Shown: one piece after another, positions 35,267-44,348 of the stretch
How the letters are laid out: each line of letters starts with the position of its first letter
Numbering within the stretch: the stretch's first letter is position 1
Origin: an uncultured Paenibacillus sp.
GTDB taxonomy: Bacteria; Bacillota; Bacilli; Paenibacillales; Paenibacillaceae
DNA length: 64,000 nucleotides
Direction of reading: 5' to 3'
NCBI GenBank assembly: GCA_937895345.1
Contig: CALAWP010000010.1
Location: 30,857 to 94,856 of the forward strand
The notes under the pieces: generated by a model
Databases searched by the model: none
Seen by the model: only the letters and a program-made list of their open reading frames with translations
Told to the model about the DNA's origin: nothing
Translations under genes and position numbers: made by a program

Positions 35267-36283
35267 ATGGTTGAAGCGGATATCGTCAAGGAGGCGGCCC
35301 GGAATCCCGAAGGCAGCGTGCTGGCCACCATTCTGCATACGGAAGGGCATGCTTACCGCAAGAGCGGAGCCGCGATGCTTCTTCGTCTGGAGGGAGCCTC
35401 CTCCGGTACGTTGAGTCCCGGGTGTCTGGAGGCGGATATTGCCGCGTTCGTTCCTTCCGCGCTGCGCGAAGACCGCTCGATGCTGGTCGAATACGATATG
35501 CGCCGCGCGGACGATATGGCATGGGGAGAAGCAATAGGCTGCGGCGGCTTCATTCGGGTGCTGCTGGAACCGGTGCGCGGCGAGCTTCTCGATTGTCTGG
35601 CCCAAGCGGACGTATGGCTGGAGCAAGGGGAAACGGTCTATTTGATCCGCCATTTCCGGGATGGGCTTTCGCCGGATTCGTACCGGGTCGCCCTCTCGTC
35701 CGTCGAGGCCGGACGACAATCGCCCGGGGAGTTCGCGGTGCGGCTGGAGCCGAAGCCGAGGCTGGTGCTGTTCGGAGCGGGGGACGATGCCGTTCCGGTG
35801 CATCGGCTTGCGGCGAGCGCCGGGTTTCGAGTGACCGTGGCCGACTTCCGGGAAGCGTATTGCCGCCCGGAGCGGTTTCCCGGAGCCCGGACGGCGGCCG
35901 GATTTCCCGCCGAATTGATGCCTCTGCTGAACATCGGGAGCGGCGATTACGTCGTCGTAATGAGCCATCAGTTTCAACGGGACCGGGAATTCGCGCTGAT
36001 GGCCATGGCCGCGGCGCCAACGTACCTGGGCATTATGGGTTCGGCCGCAAGAACCGAACGAATGCTGGCCGGTATTGACAAGCCGTCCTGGCTCCATTAT
36101 CCGGTCGGTCTTCCGATTGGCGCGGACGGTCCGGACGAAATCGCCGTCAGCATTGCAGCGGAATTAATCGCCCACAGGCGAAGGAGGTGCAGCGATGAGA
36201 AACCGGAGCGCGATTGCGGGCATTTACCTGGGCGCTGGCAGCAGCAGCCGGATGGGACGGCCCAAGCTGTCGATACCGGTTAG
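35267..36283 (+). CDS. pucA: XdhC/PucA-type xanthine dehydrogenase maturation factor
   Basis: 338 residues from ATG 35267 behind AAAGGAGGGCGG. N-terminal XdhC domain (VLATILHTEGHAYRKSGAAML, then the GCLEADI motif with the conserved Cys) and a C-terminal Rossmann domain (PRLVLFGAGDDAVPV; MSHQFQRDREF; YLGIMGS). XdhC proteins bind molybdopterin cofactor and help insert its sulfurated form into the dehydrogenase. The last ~29 codons overlap pucB by 89 bp and read as Arg/Gln-rich sequence without similarity to the family. Confidence 0.88.
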   Translation: MVEADIVKEAARNPEGSVLATILHTEGHAYRKSGAAMLLRLEGASSGTLSPGCLEADIAAFVPSALREDRSMLVEYDMRRADDMAWGEAIGCGGFIRVLLEPVRGELLDCLAQADVWLEQGETVYLIRHFRDGLSPDSYRVALSSVEAGRQSPGEFAVRLEPKPRLVLFGAGDDAVPVHRLAASAGFRVTVADFREAYCRPERFPGARTAAGFPAELMPLLNIGSGDYVVVMSHQFQRDREFALMAMAAAPTYLGIMGSAARTERMLAGIDKPSWLHYPVGLPIGADGPDEIAVSIAAELIAHRRRRCSDEKPERDCGHLPGRWQQQPDGTAQAVDTG

Positions 36284-36857
36284 CGCGGCTCTCAAGCTCG
36301 GCGGCATGGCGCTGGAGCAAGCGGCCCGAAGCCGGCTGTCCCGCATCTACGTCGTCACCCGGCAGAGGGATAAGCCGGACTGGCTGCCGGACCGGTTGTT
36401 GGCTGGCGACGGCAAATGCCGTCTGGTGTTGGCGGACGAGGCGGCCAAAGGGCTGTCTTATTCGCTCAGGGCCGGAGCGGAAGCCGTCAAGCGCTGCGGG
36501 GCCAAGGCGGCGGTCGTGATGCTGGCGGACCAGCCGCTGGTCGACCGTGTCATGGTCGACCGGCTGATCGGCTGCTGGGAAAGCGATCCCGGCATCGATT
36601 ATGCGGGATACCATGATGGCGGCGCTTTGCTTCCGCCTGTGCTGCTCGCCCGTCCGCTGCTCGATGCGTTGGGCGGATTGACAGGAGACAAAGGAGCGAA
36701 GGAGCTTCTGGGCCGGGTCGGCATGACAGGGAGGCTGCTCACTCCCGACCATCCCGCGCAGCTGGCCGATATCGATACGGAGGCCGATCTGGAGGCTCTG
36801 CTCGGCTCCACGTTCGCAGCCGAACAAACGAACTTGAGGCCGGATCGAACGATATGA
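36195..36857 (+). CDS. pucB: MobA/MocA-like molybdenum cofactor nucleotidyltransferase (PucB)
   Basis: 220 residues behind GAAGGAGGTGCAGCG. Nucleotidyltransferase fold with IYLGAGSSSRMGRPKLSIP (the G-x-G-x-S-x-R-M-G-x-x-K loop), the metal-site segment VMLADQPLVD and DIDTEADLEALL at the end. The family attaches CMP to molybdopterin for xanthine-dehydrogenase-type enzymes. In B. subtilis pucB lies between pucA and pucC. The gene begins within pucA. Confidence 0.88.
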   Translation: MRNRSAIAGIYLGAGSSSRMGRPKLSIPVSAALKLGGMALEQAARSRLSRIYVVTRQRDKPDWLPDRLLAGDGKCRLVLADEAAKGLSYSLRAGAEAVKRCGAKAAVVMLADQPLVDRVMVDRLIGCWESDPGIDYAGYHDGGALLPPVLLARPLLDALGGLTGDKGAKELLGRVGMTGRLLTPDHPAQLADIDTEADLEALLGSTFAAEQTNLRPDRTI

Positions 36858-36874
36858 CAGACGGAGGGATGGAA

Positions 36875-38410
36875 ATGAACCGATATGCGGTCGAAATGTC
36901 CGGCATCGTCAAGCGATTCGGAGAGACAGCCGCCGCCGACCGCGTCGATTTTGCGGCCGGGGCAGGCGAAGTTCATGCTTTGCTGGGCGAGAACGGCGCC
37001 GGCAAAAGCACGATCATGAGTGTTCTTGCGGGCATTTATCGGGCCGACGGCGGCGACATTCGAGTGAACGGGCAGCCGGCCCGAATCCGGTCGCCCAAGG
37101 ATGCGCAGGCGCTCGGGATCGGCATGGTGCATCAAAATTTTCGGCTCGTGCCGACGCTGACCGCGCTGGACAACATGGTGCTCGGAGAGAAGCGGGAGCT
37201 GTGGCGAGGCAAGCGGTGGCGTTCGGGCAAACGAGAGGAAATCGAGGCGATCTGCCGTCAATACGGGCTTCCGTTTCCCATCGACATTCCGGTCGGACGG
37301 CTGTCGGTCGGGGAGCGTCAACGCGTCGAGATCGTTAAGCTGCTTTATAAAGGTGCGGATATTTTATTGCTCGACGAACCGACCTCGGTGCTGACTCCGG
37401 GAGAAGCGGAGTCGCTGATCGGTACGCTCGCCGAGCTGAAGAAAAGCGGCAAAACGATACTGATGACAACCCATAAGCTGAAGGAGGTTATGCAGGCGGC
37501 TGACCGCATCTCGGTCATGCGCAAGGGGCGCGTCGTCGCCGCTCGGCGGCGGGAAGAGACGAGCGCCGGCGAGCTGGCCGAGCTGATGGTGGGGCGGATG
37601 CCGGAGGGAGCCGACGCTCCCGAGCCTGCGGAGCCCGGCGGAATCGTGCTGGCGGTGGAAGGCATGACCGTCCAGGCCGATCATGGAGGCGCTGCGCTGC
37701 GCGGCATCCGGTTTGCGGTAAGGGAAGGCGAGATCGTCGGCGTTGCCGGCGTGGCCGGCAACGGTCAGCGGGAGCTGGCCGAAGCGCTGACCGGTCTTCG
37801 GGAATGGTCGGGGGGCAGCATGACGTATAGAGGGGAGAGGATGGAGCGGGCAAGTATACGAAGCCGGATCGACAAGGGCATCGCCCATGTCCCGGAAGAC
37901 CGGATGGGCGCCGGATTGGCCGGCAGTCTCGGGCTGGTCGACAATTTGCTGCTGAAAAGCTACAGAACCGACGATCGGTTTCGCTTCGGCCTGTATCGCA
38001 AACGGCTAACGGAACGATGGGCGGATGAGCTTGCGCGAAGCTTCGACGTAAGGACGCCGGGCTTGTCCGCTCCGGTACGGCAGCTGTCCGGGGGCAATCA
38101 GCAAAAGCTTCTTCTGGCCCGCGAAATCGATCGGCGGCCAAAGCTGCTGATCGCCGTTCATCCCGCGCAGGGGCTGGACGTGGGAGCGGCCGCGTTCGTA
38201 CACCGCAAGCTGCTCGAACTTCGCGACGAAGCGGCCGGAGTGCTTCTCATTTCGGAGGATCTCGACGAAGTGCTGCAGTTGTCCGACCGGATCCTGGTGC
38301 TGTACAACGGCGCGATTATCGGAGAAGCGCGCCGGGGTGAGGCGGACAGGGAGCGGATCGGCCGCATGATGGCCGGCTTGGCGGAAGCCGGGAAGGAGGC
38401 GGCGGGATGA
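36875..38410 (+). CDS. ABC importer ATPase, purine nucleoside/base type (NupO/YufO-like)
   Basis: 511 residues from ATG 36875, six bases after GGAGGG; ATG 36854, overlapping the pucB stop, is the alternative. Two ABC domains. The first has GENGAGKST, VGERQRVEI and LLLDEPTSVL. The second has a degenerate Walker A (GVAGNGQRE), signature LSGGNQQKL and LIAVHPAQGLDVGA. This layout is that of the sugar/BMP-type importers. With the two permeases and the BMP lipoprotein in the same operon it should import purine nucleosides or bases. Confidence 0.9.
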   Translation: MNRYAVEMSGIVKRFGETAAADRVDFAAGAGEVHALLGENGAGKSTIMSVLAGIYRADGGDIRVNGQPARIRSPKDAQALGIGMVHQNFRLVPTLTALDNMVLGEKRELWRGKRWRSGKREEIEAICRQYGLPFPIDIPVGRLSVGERQRVEIVKLLYKGADILLLDEPTSVLTPGEAESLIGTLAELKKSGKTILMTTHKLKEVMQAADRISVMRKGRVVAARRREETSAGELAELMVGRMPEGADAPEPAEPGGIVLAVEGMTVQADHGGAALRGIRFAVREGEIVGVAGVAGNGQRELAEALTGLREWSGGSMTYRGERMERASIRSRIDKGIAHVPEDRMGAGLAGSLGLVDNLLLKSYRTDDRFRFGLYRKRLTERWADELARSFDVRTPGLSAPVRQLSGGNQQKLLLAREIDRRPKLLIAVHPAQGLDVGAAAFVHRKLLELRDEAAGVLLISEDLDEVLQLSDRILVLYNGAIIGEARRGEADRERIGRMMAGLAEAGKEAAG

Positions 38411-39528
38411 CGGGCCGGGAGACGACGGCGAAATCTGCGGGCCGCGCCAAGCCGCGAGGCTTCCCTGCAAGCCGGAAGCCGGGATATGAGATCCGATACG
38501 ATCCGATGGGCAAAGCGGTCTGGTGGCTGCCTCCCGCTTCCATCGCCGCCGCGCTGCTCGCGTGCGCCGCCTTGATCGCGATGAACGGCATGAATCCGCT
38601 GGTTGTTTACATGAAGATGGCTCGGGGCGCCTTCGGATCCGCCTTCGGCATCAGCGAAACGCTGGTTAAGGCGATTCCGCTTCTGCTTTGCGGGCTCGGA
38701 GTCGCGGTCGCTTACCGGATTAAGGTTTGGAACATCGGAGCGGAAGGACAGCTCATTGCGGGGGCGATCGCGGCTACGGCGGCGACCGTGTACTTGCCGG
38801 GACTTCCCGGTCCGCTGTACATTCCGGTCATGACGGCCGCAGGCATTGCGGCGGGCGCCGTCTGGGGACTGCTCACCGCGCTGCCGCGGGCGTACTTTAA
38901 CGTCAACGAGCTGATCACGTCGCTTATGCTGAACTATGTGGCGCTGCTGCTGCTGGACTATCTGGTCTTCGGTCCCTGGCGCGATCCGAACGGGTTTAAT
39001 TTTCCCGGAACGCCCGTCTTTGCGCCCGAGCAGCAGCTGATGACGTTTCAAGGCACAAGGCTTCATTACGGCTTGCTGTACGCCCTGGCGGCCGCGGCGA
39101 TACTCTGGTTTGCGTTGAGCAAGACGAGGTGGGGGTACGAGATGAAGCTGCTTGGATCCAATCCGCTGGCGGCCCGTCAAGGCGGCATCGGCTTCAAGCG
39201 CCATGTGACGCTCGTCATGATCGTCAGCGGCGGACTGGCGGGGCTGGCCGGCATGAGCGAGGTTTCGGGCGTCGCCCATCGCCTCATGTACGGCCTATCG
39301 CCCGGCTACGGCTATACGGCCATTATTGTCGCTTGGCTGGCCAAGCTGAACCCGTGGGCGATGATTCCGACCTCCGTATTCGTGGGCGGCTTGATCGTCG
39401 GCGGCTACAGCGTGCAGTCGCTCGGCCTGCCTTCGTCGCTGTCGTCCATGCTGCAAGGGGCGATACTGATCTGCCTGATCGCCGGCGATACGGTCGGCAA
39501 GCTGAGAATTCGGCGAAAAGGCGAATAA
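38407..39528 (+). CDS. ABC importer permease 1 (NupP/YufP-like)
   Basis: 373 residues, about nine membrane helices after a cytoplasmic leader of ~40 residues. BPD_transp_2 (LIV/BMP type) family: YRIKVWNIGAEGQLIAGAI, NELITSLMLNYVA, KTRWGYEMKLLGSNPLAARQGGI and the helix pair ending GGYSVQSLGLPSSLSSMLQG. Overlaps the ATPase gene by 4 bp. Confidence 0.9.
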   Translation: MTGRETTAKSAGRAKPRGFPASRKPGYEIRYDPMGKAVWWLPPASIAAALLACAALIAMNGMNPLVVYMKMARGAFGSAFGISETLVKAIPLLLCGLGVAVAYRIKVWNIGAEGQLIAGAIAATAATVYLPGLPGPLYIPVMTAAGIAAGAVWGLLTALPRAYFNVNELITSLMLNYVALLLLDYLVFGPWRDPNGFNFPGTPVFAPEQQLMTFQGTRLHYGLLYALAAAAILWFALSKTRWGYEMKLLGSNPLAARQGGIGFKRHVTLVMIVSGGLAGLAGMSEVSGVAHRLMYGLSPGYGYTAIIVAWLAKLNPWAMIPTSVFVGGLIVGGYSVQSLGLPSSLSSMLQGAILICLIAGDTVGKLRIRRKGE

Positions 39529-39586
39529 ACGTTGACGCCTCCGCGCTCCATAGGTAAAGAGGGCTGTCCGAAGAAAGAGAGGGCCG

Positions 39587-40522
39587 ATGAAGATGGACTT
39601 TTACGTATATTTGAGCCTGGCCGCCATATCGGCCGGCACGCCGCTGCTGTTTGCGGTGCTGGGCGGCATTCTGAGCGAGCGTTCCGGCGTCGTCTTTCTC
39701 GGCACGGAAGGGACGATGCTGATCGGGGCGGTCGTCTCCTGCATCGTGTTTTTGAAGACAGGCAGCTTATGGGCTGCCGTGCTCGGTTCCTTGCTCTCTG
39801 CGGGCGCCGCCGGCCTGCTGCATGCTTTCATCTGCGTGACGCTCAAGGCGAACCAGACGGTATGCGGATTGGCGATTACGTTATTCGGCACCGGCTTCAG
39901 CGCCTATCTCGGCAAGCCGGTCGCGGGACAGCCGCTGCCGGTCGCAGTGCCCAAGCTGCATTTGCCGTGGCTGGAGCCGATTCCATTCGTCGGCCGCATC
40001 GCCGGAAATCTCGATTTGTTCGTCTGGATGAGCATCGCCGTCGCGGCGGCGCTGTACGCTTATATGTACAAAACATCATGGGGCCTGCATTTGCGCGCGG
40101 TCGGCGACCATCCGGCCGCGTCCGATGCGATGGGGATTAACGTAACGCTTTGCCGATATGTTCATGTGACGGCCGGTTCCATGCTGATGGGGCTTGCGGG
40201 CTGTTATCTCATTATGGCTTATTCGCCCAACTGGATCGAAGGGATGACGGCCGGACGCGGCTGGATCGCCGTCGCTCTCGTCATTTTGGCAGGCTGGAAC
40301 CCGCTGCTTGCGCTGCTCGGAGCTTATTTGTTCGGCGGCCTGGATGCCCTCGGCTTCCGTCTTCAGGTGATGGATACCGGCATACCGTCTTATTTTCTCA
40401 ACATGCTGCCTTATATTGTCACGATCGCCGTCCTGATGGCGGCCGGCTGGCGCAATCGGGGGAAGCTGTCGTCGGAGCCACAGTCGCTGGGCCTTCCATA
40501 TTTTCGAGAACAGCGGTTTTGA
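39587..40522 (+). CDS. ABC importer permease 2 (NupQ/YufQ-like)
   Basis: 311 residues, eight or nine helices. Same superfamily as the preceding gene but shorter. Marks: LSERSGVVFLGTEGTMLIGA, KANQTVCGLAITLFGTGFSA, TSWGLHLRAVGDHPAASDAMGI and GRGWIAVALVILAGWNP. The two permeases form the heterodimeric pore. Confidence 0.9.
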   Translation: MKMDFYVYLSLAAISAGTPLLFAVLGGILSERSGVVFLGTEGTMLIGAVVSCIVFLKTGSLWAAVLGSLLSAGAAGLLHAFICVTLKANQTVCGLAITLFGTGFSAYLGKPVAGQPLPVAVPKLHLPWLEPIPFVGRIAGNLDLFVWMSIAVAAALYAYMYKTSWGLHLRAVGDHPAASDAMGINVTLCRYVHVTAGSMLMGLAGCYLIMAYSPNWIEGMTAGRGWIAVALVILAGWNPLLALLGAYLFGGLDALGFRLQVMDTGIPSYFLNMLPYIVTIAVLMAAGWRNRGKLSSEPQSLGLPYFREQRF

Positions 40523-40590
40523 CGGCGGACGAAGGCGCTCCCTGCAGCTTTTGCGCCATAAACTTTACAGCCTAATCGGAGGTGGAATCG

Positions 40591-41490
40591 ATGGCTATGG
40601 AACAACCTTTCCTGCCTGCGTTGCCGAAGCTGCCTCAAGTATGGCAGCCGCAGAACGCGGAGGAAGCCTGGACTTTGAAACGGCGGCTTGGAGAGACGGC
40701 CTGCTACGTTTCCGGGGGAACGCTGCTCCGGACGCAGTGGGAAAATGAAGTGCGGCCGATGCCGGCGCATTTGATCGGTTTGGAAAGCATTCGCGAAATG
40801 AGGGGGATACGCCGCACGGCGGGAGGGATCAGCATCGGCGCGCTGACGACGCTCGCGGAATGCGGAGACGACGAGCAGCTCGGAAGCGTCGCGGCCGCTC
40901 TTGCACAGGCGGTCCCGCACATTGCCGCGCCGTCCGTGCGCAACCGCGCAACGATTGGCGGGCAGATTGCAGGCCTGACCGGCGATTCGCTGCCGGCGCT
41001 GCTGGCGTTGGACGCGGAGCTGATCGTGTACCGGGACGGCGGCTGGCGCAGCGAGACGCTGGCGCGATGGCTGCATGCAGAAGATTCTGCCCGGCGGCCG
41101 GACGACCTCCTATGCCGGGTGGTGCTTCGGAAGGAGACAGCCGAAGCCTCGCAAGGAGAGCCGTTTCGCTTCTACGAGAAGCTTGGACGAAGGGAAGGGT
41201 TTGCGCCTTCCGTCGTAACCGTGGCGGGATGCGGCCGGATAACGGATGACGGAACGGTGACCGGCGTCCGGCTGGCCTCCGGCGGCGGTTCGGCGCTGCC
41301 GGCGCGTCTCCCGGAAGCGGAAGCGGCGCTGAACGGCGCCAGGCTGAGCGCAGTCATGCTGGAGCTGGTTCACGGCTTGATCCGCGAGCGTTACGATGCG
41401 GCCGAGGATTGGTTTGCGGACGCCTCGTACCGCAAGGAGGCGTCCGCCAATATGATCACGGCCAGACTATGGCAGCTGATGAAGCGATAA
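40591..41490 (+). CDS. pucC: Xanthine dehydrogenase FAD-binding subunit
   Basis: 299 residues from ATG 40591 behind GGAGGTGG. FAD-binding CO dehydrogenase flavoprotein fold: YVSGGTLLRTQW (pyrophosphate loop), IGALTTLAE and APSVRNRATIGGQIA, then the C-terminal domain. Passes electrons from the Fe-S subunit to NAD+. It lies beside the molybdenum and Fe-S subunits in the order FAD-Mo-FeS. Confidence 0.92.
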   Translation: MAMEQPFLPALPKLPQVWQPQNAEEAWTLKRRLGETACYVSGGTLLRTQWENEVRPMPAHLIGLESIREMRGIRRTAGGISIGALTTLAECGDDEQLGSVAAALAQAVPHIAAPSVRNRATIGGQIAGLTGDSLPALLALDAELIVYRDGGWRSETLARWLHAEDSARRPDDLLCRVVLRKETAEASQGEPFRFYEKLGRREGFAPSVVTVAGCGRITDDGTVTGVRLASGGGSALPARLPEAEAALNGARLSAVMLELVHGLIRERYDAAEDWFADASYRKEASANMITARLWQLMKR

Positions 41491-41502
41491 GGAGGGCTGA
41501 AG

Positions 41503-43794
41503 ATGCGGCTAGACAAACTGTCGGCCGGCAGCCGGTGGCGCATGCGGCCGGACGGGCCGGAGAAGACGACCGGCGAGCTGCGCTATTTGACCGATTTGTC
41601 CGTGCCGGGCATGCTGTACGGCAAAGTGCTGCGAAGCCCGTTCCCGCATGCGCTCGTGCTGGACATCCGCACGTCGCGCGCAGAGCGGGCGCCGGGCGTC
41701 AAGGCGGTCATTACGCACCGGGACGTGCCCGGCCTGAACGGCTTCGGCATCGTCACGCCGGACCAGCCGGTGCTGTGCGCGGACCGCGTCCGCTACGTCG
41801 GCGATGCCATCGCGGCCGTTGCGGCGGAAAGCGAGGAAGAGGCGGAATACGCGCTGACGCTTATCGAAGCGGATTTCGAGCCGCTTCCCGCCGTTACCGA
41901 ACCGGAAGCGGCCATGCGGGAGGATGCGCCCCGCCTTCATCCGGGCGGCAACATTCTTCATCGCACAAGCTTTAAGAAAGGAGATGCCGGCGCGGCATTT
42001 GCGAACTGCGCCTTTATTGCCGAGCATACGTACCGCACCCCGCGCCAAATGCACGCCTACATGGAAACGGAGGGCGGACTGTTTATCCCGGAGCCGGATG
42101 GCAGGCTGACTGTGCGGGCGGCGACGCAGCACGGCTACAAGGATCGGATGCAGCTGTCGCGCATTCTGGCCGTTCCGGAAGACCGCATCCGAATCGTATC
42201 GAGTCCGATCGGAGGGTCGTTCGGCGGCAAGGACGAATTGAATGTGCAGCCGTACGGAGCGCTGCTCGCCATAAAGACCGGGCGGCCCGTCAAGATGCAC
42301 AATTCCAGAAGAGAGTCCGTGCGCGCCGGCTTGAAGCGGCATCCGATGAAGCTGGCGATGAAGACGGGAGCCGACGCATCCGGACGGCTGATCGCCCATC
42401 AAGTCCGCATTGTGGCCGACACCGGCGCATACAGCACGCTCGGAGCGCCCGTGCTTAACTTCGCAACGGAACATGCGTCGGGCCCTTACCGCATCCCGAA
42501 TGTCGATATCGAAGGGTTCTCGGTATTTACGAACAACGGAGTGTCGGGGGAATTTCGCGGCTTCGGCGGCAATCAGGTCATCTTCGCGGTCGAAGGGCAG
42601 ATGGACCGGCTGGCCGAAGCGGCCGGCATCGATCCGTGGGAGTTTCGGCTGCGGAACTTGCGCAAGCCGGAAGATCCGGGACCGCTCGGACAGCGCATAT
42701 GGCCGACGGACGGGGTGCGGCAGGCGTGGGAAGGCGTGGCGGCCTCCGCGCTTTGGAAGGAGCGCGGCGCCTCGTCTGCGGCGGCGAGCTTGCCTTGGCT
42801 GAAACGCGGAGTCGGGGCGGCCCTGGCGATGCACGGCTCGGGGCTTGGCTACGGCATTCCCGACCCCGGCGGCGGCCGGCTGTCGCTGAATGCCGATGGA
42901 AAGATCGAAGCGGCGTTCAGCTTCGAGGAGTTTGGGCAGGGGATATTGGCAACGCTGGAAGCGATGTTGACCGGGTGGTTCGGCTGCGGGCCCGACGACT
43001 TGCATATCGTGATCGGCGATACCGATCTTGCGCCTCATTCGGGCTCCAGCACGGCTTCCCGCTCGACGACCGTCGCGCATCTCGCGCTGCGGCAGCTCGC
43101 TCCGAAATTGAAAGCCAAGCTGCTGGAACTGGCTTCGGACCTGACGGGCCGGCCGCCGGACGGGCTAACGACCGGCAACGGAGGAATATGGGCGGCCGAA
43201 GGCGGGGGAGGTTCTCTGATCGGCTACCGCGAGCTCGCGGAAGCTTGCGGAACGGCGGCGGAGCTGTCGTTCGACGCGAAGTTCGAGTTTCCCGTCACGC
43301 CCGATCCGGTTACGGGAGGACATTATTTGTACACTTCCACGGCGGTTGCCGTCGAGGTCGAAGTGAACGAGCTGACCGGATCGGTTCGTCTGCTCGGCCA
43401 GCATCATGCGGTAGCCGCAGGCCCCGTCGTCAATCCGATGGGCTATCTGGGACAGATTGAAGGAGGGAGCTCCATGGCCCAAGGTTTTGCGCTTCAGGAG
43501 GACGCGCGAATGGAGGAAGGCCGGTATCGCATCGAAAATTTGGACGGCTACCTCATCCCGACGATTCGCGACATGGCGGAGACGTTTACGGTCGACGCGA
43601 TCGAGGAGCTGCCGGAGGGCGATCCGTACGGACCGCGCGGCGTCGGGGAGATCGGCTCCGTTGCGCTGGCGCCGGCCATTGCGGAAGCCGTTTACCGCGC
43701 GACGGGCAAGCGAGTCGAGACGCTCCCGATCCGGAGGGAAGAGCTGATCGTCCGGTTTGCCGGCGCGGCTGTCGAAAGGGAGGCGGGCGTATGA
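41503..43794 (+). CDS. pucD: Xanthine dehydrogenase molybdenum-binding subunit
   Basis: 763 residues, the usual length. Residues ~20-130 are the a/b hammerhead domain (EKTTGELRYLTDLSVPGMLYGKVLRSPFPHA, split here); the rest is the molybdopterin-binding region with SSPIGGSFGGKDE, FRGFGGNQ and the catalytic Glu in PYGPRGVGEIGSVAL. Hydroxylates hypoxanthine and xanthine to urate. Needs PucA and PucB for cofactor loading. Overlaps pucE by 4 bp. Confidence 0.93.
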   Translation: MRLDKLSAGSRWRMRPDGPEKTTGELRYLTDLSVPGMLYGKVLRSPFPHALVLDIRTSRAERAPGVKAVITHRDVPGLNGFGIVTPDQPVLCADRVRYVGDAIAAVAAESEEEAEYALTLIEADFEPLPAVTEPEAAMREDAPRLHPGGNILHRTSFKKGDAGAAFANCAFIAEHTYRTPRQMHAYMETEGGLFIPEPDGRLTVRAATQHGYKDRMQLSRILAVPEDRIRIVSSPIGGSFGGKDELNVQPYGALLAIKTGRPVKMHNSRRESVRAGLKRHPMKLAMKTGADASGRLIAHQVRIVADTGAYSTLGAPVLNFATEHASGPYRIPNVDIEGFSVFTNNGVSGEFRGFGGNQVIFAVEGQMDRLAEAAGIDPWEFRLRNLRKPEDPGPLGQRIWPTDGVRQAWEGVAASALWKERGASSAAASLPWLKRGVGAALAMHGSGLGYGIPDPGGGRLSLNADGKIEAAFSFEEFGQGILATLEAMLTGWFGCGPDDLHIVIGDTDLAPHSGSSTASRSTTVAHLALRQLAPKLKAKLLELASDLTGRPPDGLTTGNGGIWAAEGGGGSLIGYRELAEACGTAAELSFDAKFEFPVTPDPVTGGHYLYTSTAVAVEVEVNELTGSVRLLGQHHAVAAGPVVNPMGYLGQIEGGSSMAQGFALQEDARMEEGRYRIENLDGYLIPTIRDMAETFTVDAIEELPEGDPYGPRGVGEIGSVALAPAIAEAVYRATGKRVETLPIRREELIVRFAGAAVEREAGV

Positions 43795-44279
43795 GCGCGC
43801 AGCGGTGGAGCGCCGTCGTCAACGGCCAGAAGGAGGAACTGGACGTCGATCCCGCAGCCAGGCTGCTCGATCTGCTGCGGAAGGAGCTAGATTTGACCGG
43901 AGTCAAGATGTCCTGCGAGGTGGGGCGATGCGGGGCATGCATCGTACTGATGAACGGGAAGCCCGTCAACGCTTGTCTCGTCATGGCTTATCAATGCGAG
44001 GGGGCGGCCATCACGACGATCGAAGGATTGGCCGGCGAGGAGCTTCATCCGATACAGCGGGCATTTTGCGAGGAAGGAGGGTTTCAATGCGGCTATTGCA
44101 CCCCAGGCATGATCTTGTCGGTTAAAGCGCTGCTGGACCGGACGCCGAAGCCGACGACGGAACAAATGATGGAAGGATTGGCGGGCAATTTGTGCCGCTG
44201 CACCGGCTACGCCGGCATTATGCGCGCCATCAAGGCCGCGGCCGGCAGCGATAACCGAGGAAATGCGATGCAAGGTTGA
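43791..44279 (+). CDS. pucE: Xanthine dehydrogenase [2Fe-2S] subunit
   Basis: 162 residues. Plant-type ferredoxin domain with C-x4-C-x2-C in SCEVGRCGACIVLM and a fourth Cys in VNAC, then the helical [2Fe-2S] domain with CGYCTPG and CRCTGY. Carries electrons from the Mo site to FAD. Completes the dehydrogenase. Confidence 0.95.
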   Translation: MSAQRWSAVVNGQKEELDVDPAARLLDLLRKELDLTGVKMSCEVGRCGACIVLMNGKPVNACLVMAYQCEGAAITTIEGLAGEELHPIQRAFCEEGGFQCGYCTPGMILSVKALLDRTPKPTTEQMMEGLAGNLCRCTGYAGIMRAIKAAAGSDNRGNAMQG

Positions 44280-44348
44280 CTTTAGCATTTGATGAGTTCG
44301 GCAGCTTATACCAAAAACAAGAGAGACCATTCGGAGAGGGGAAACCGT

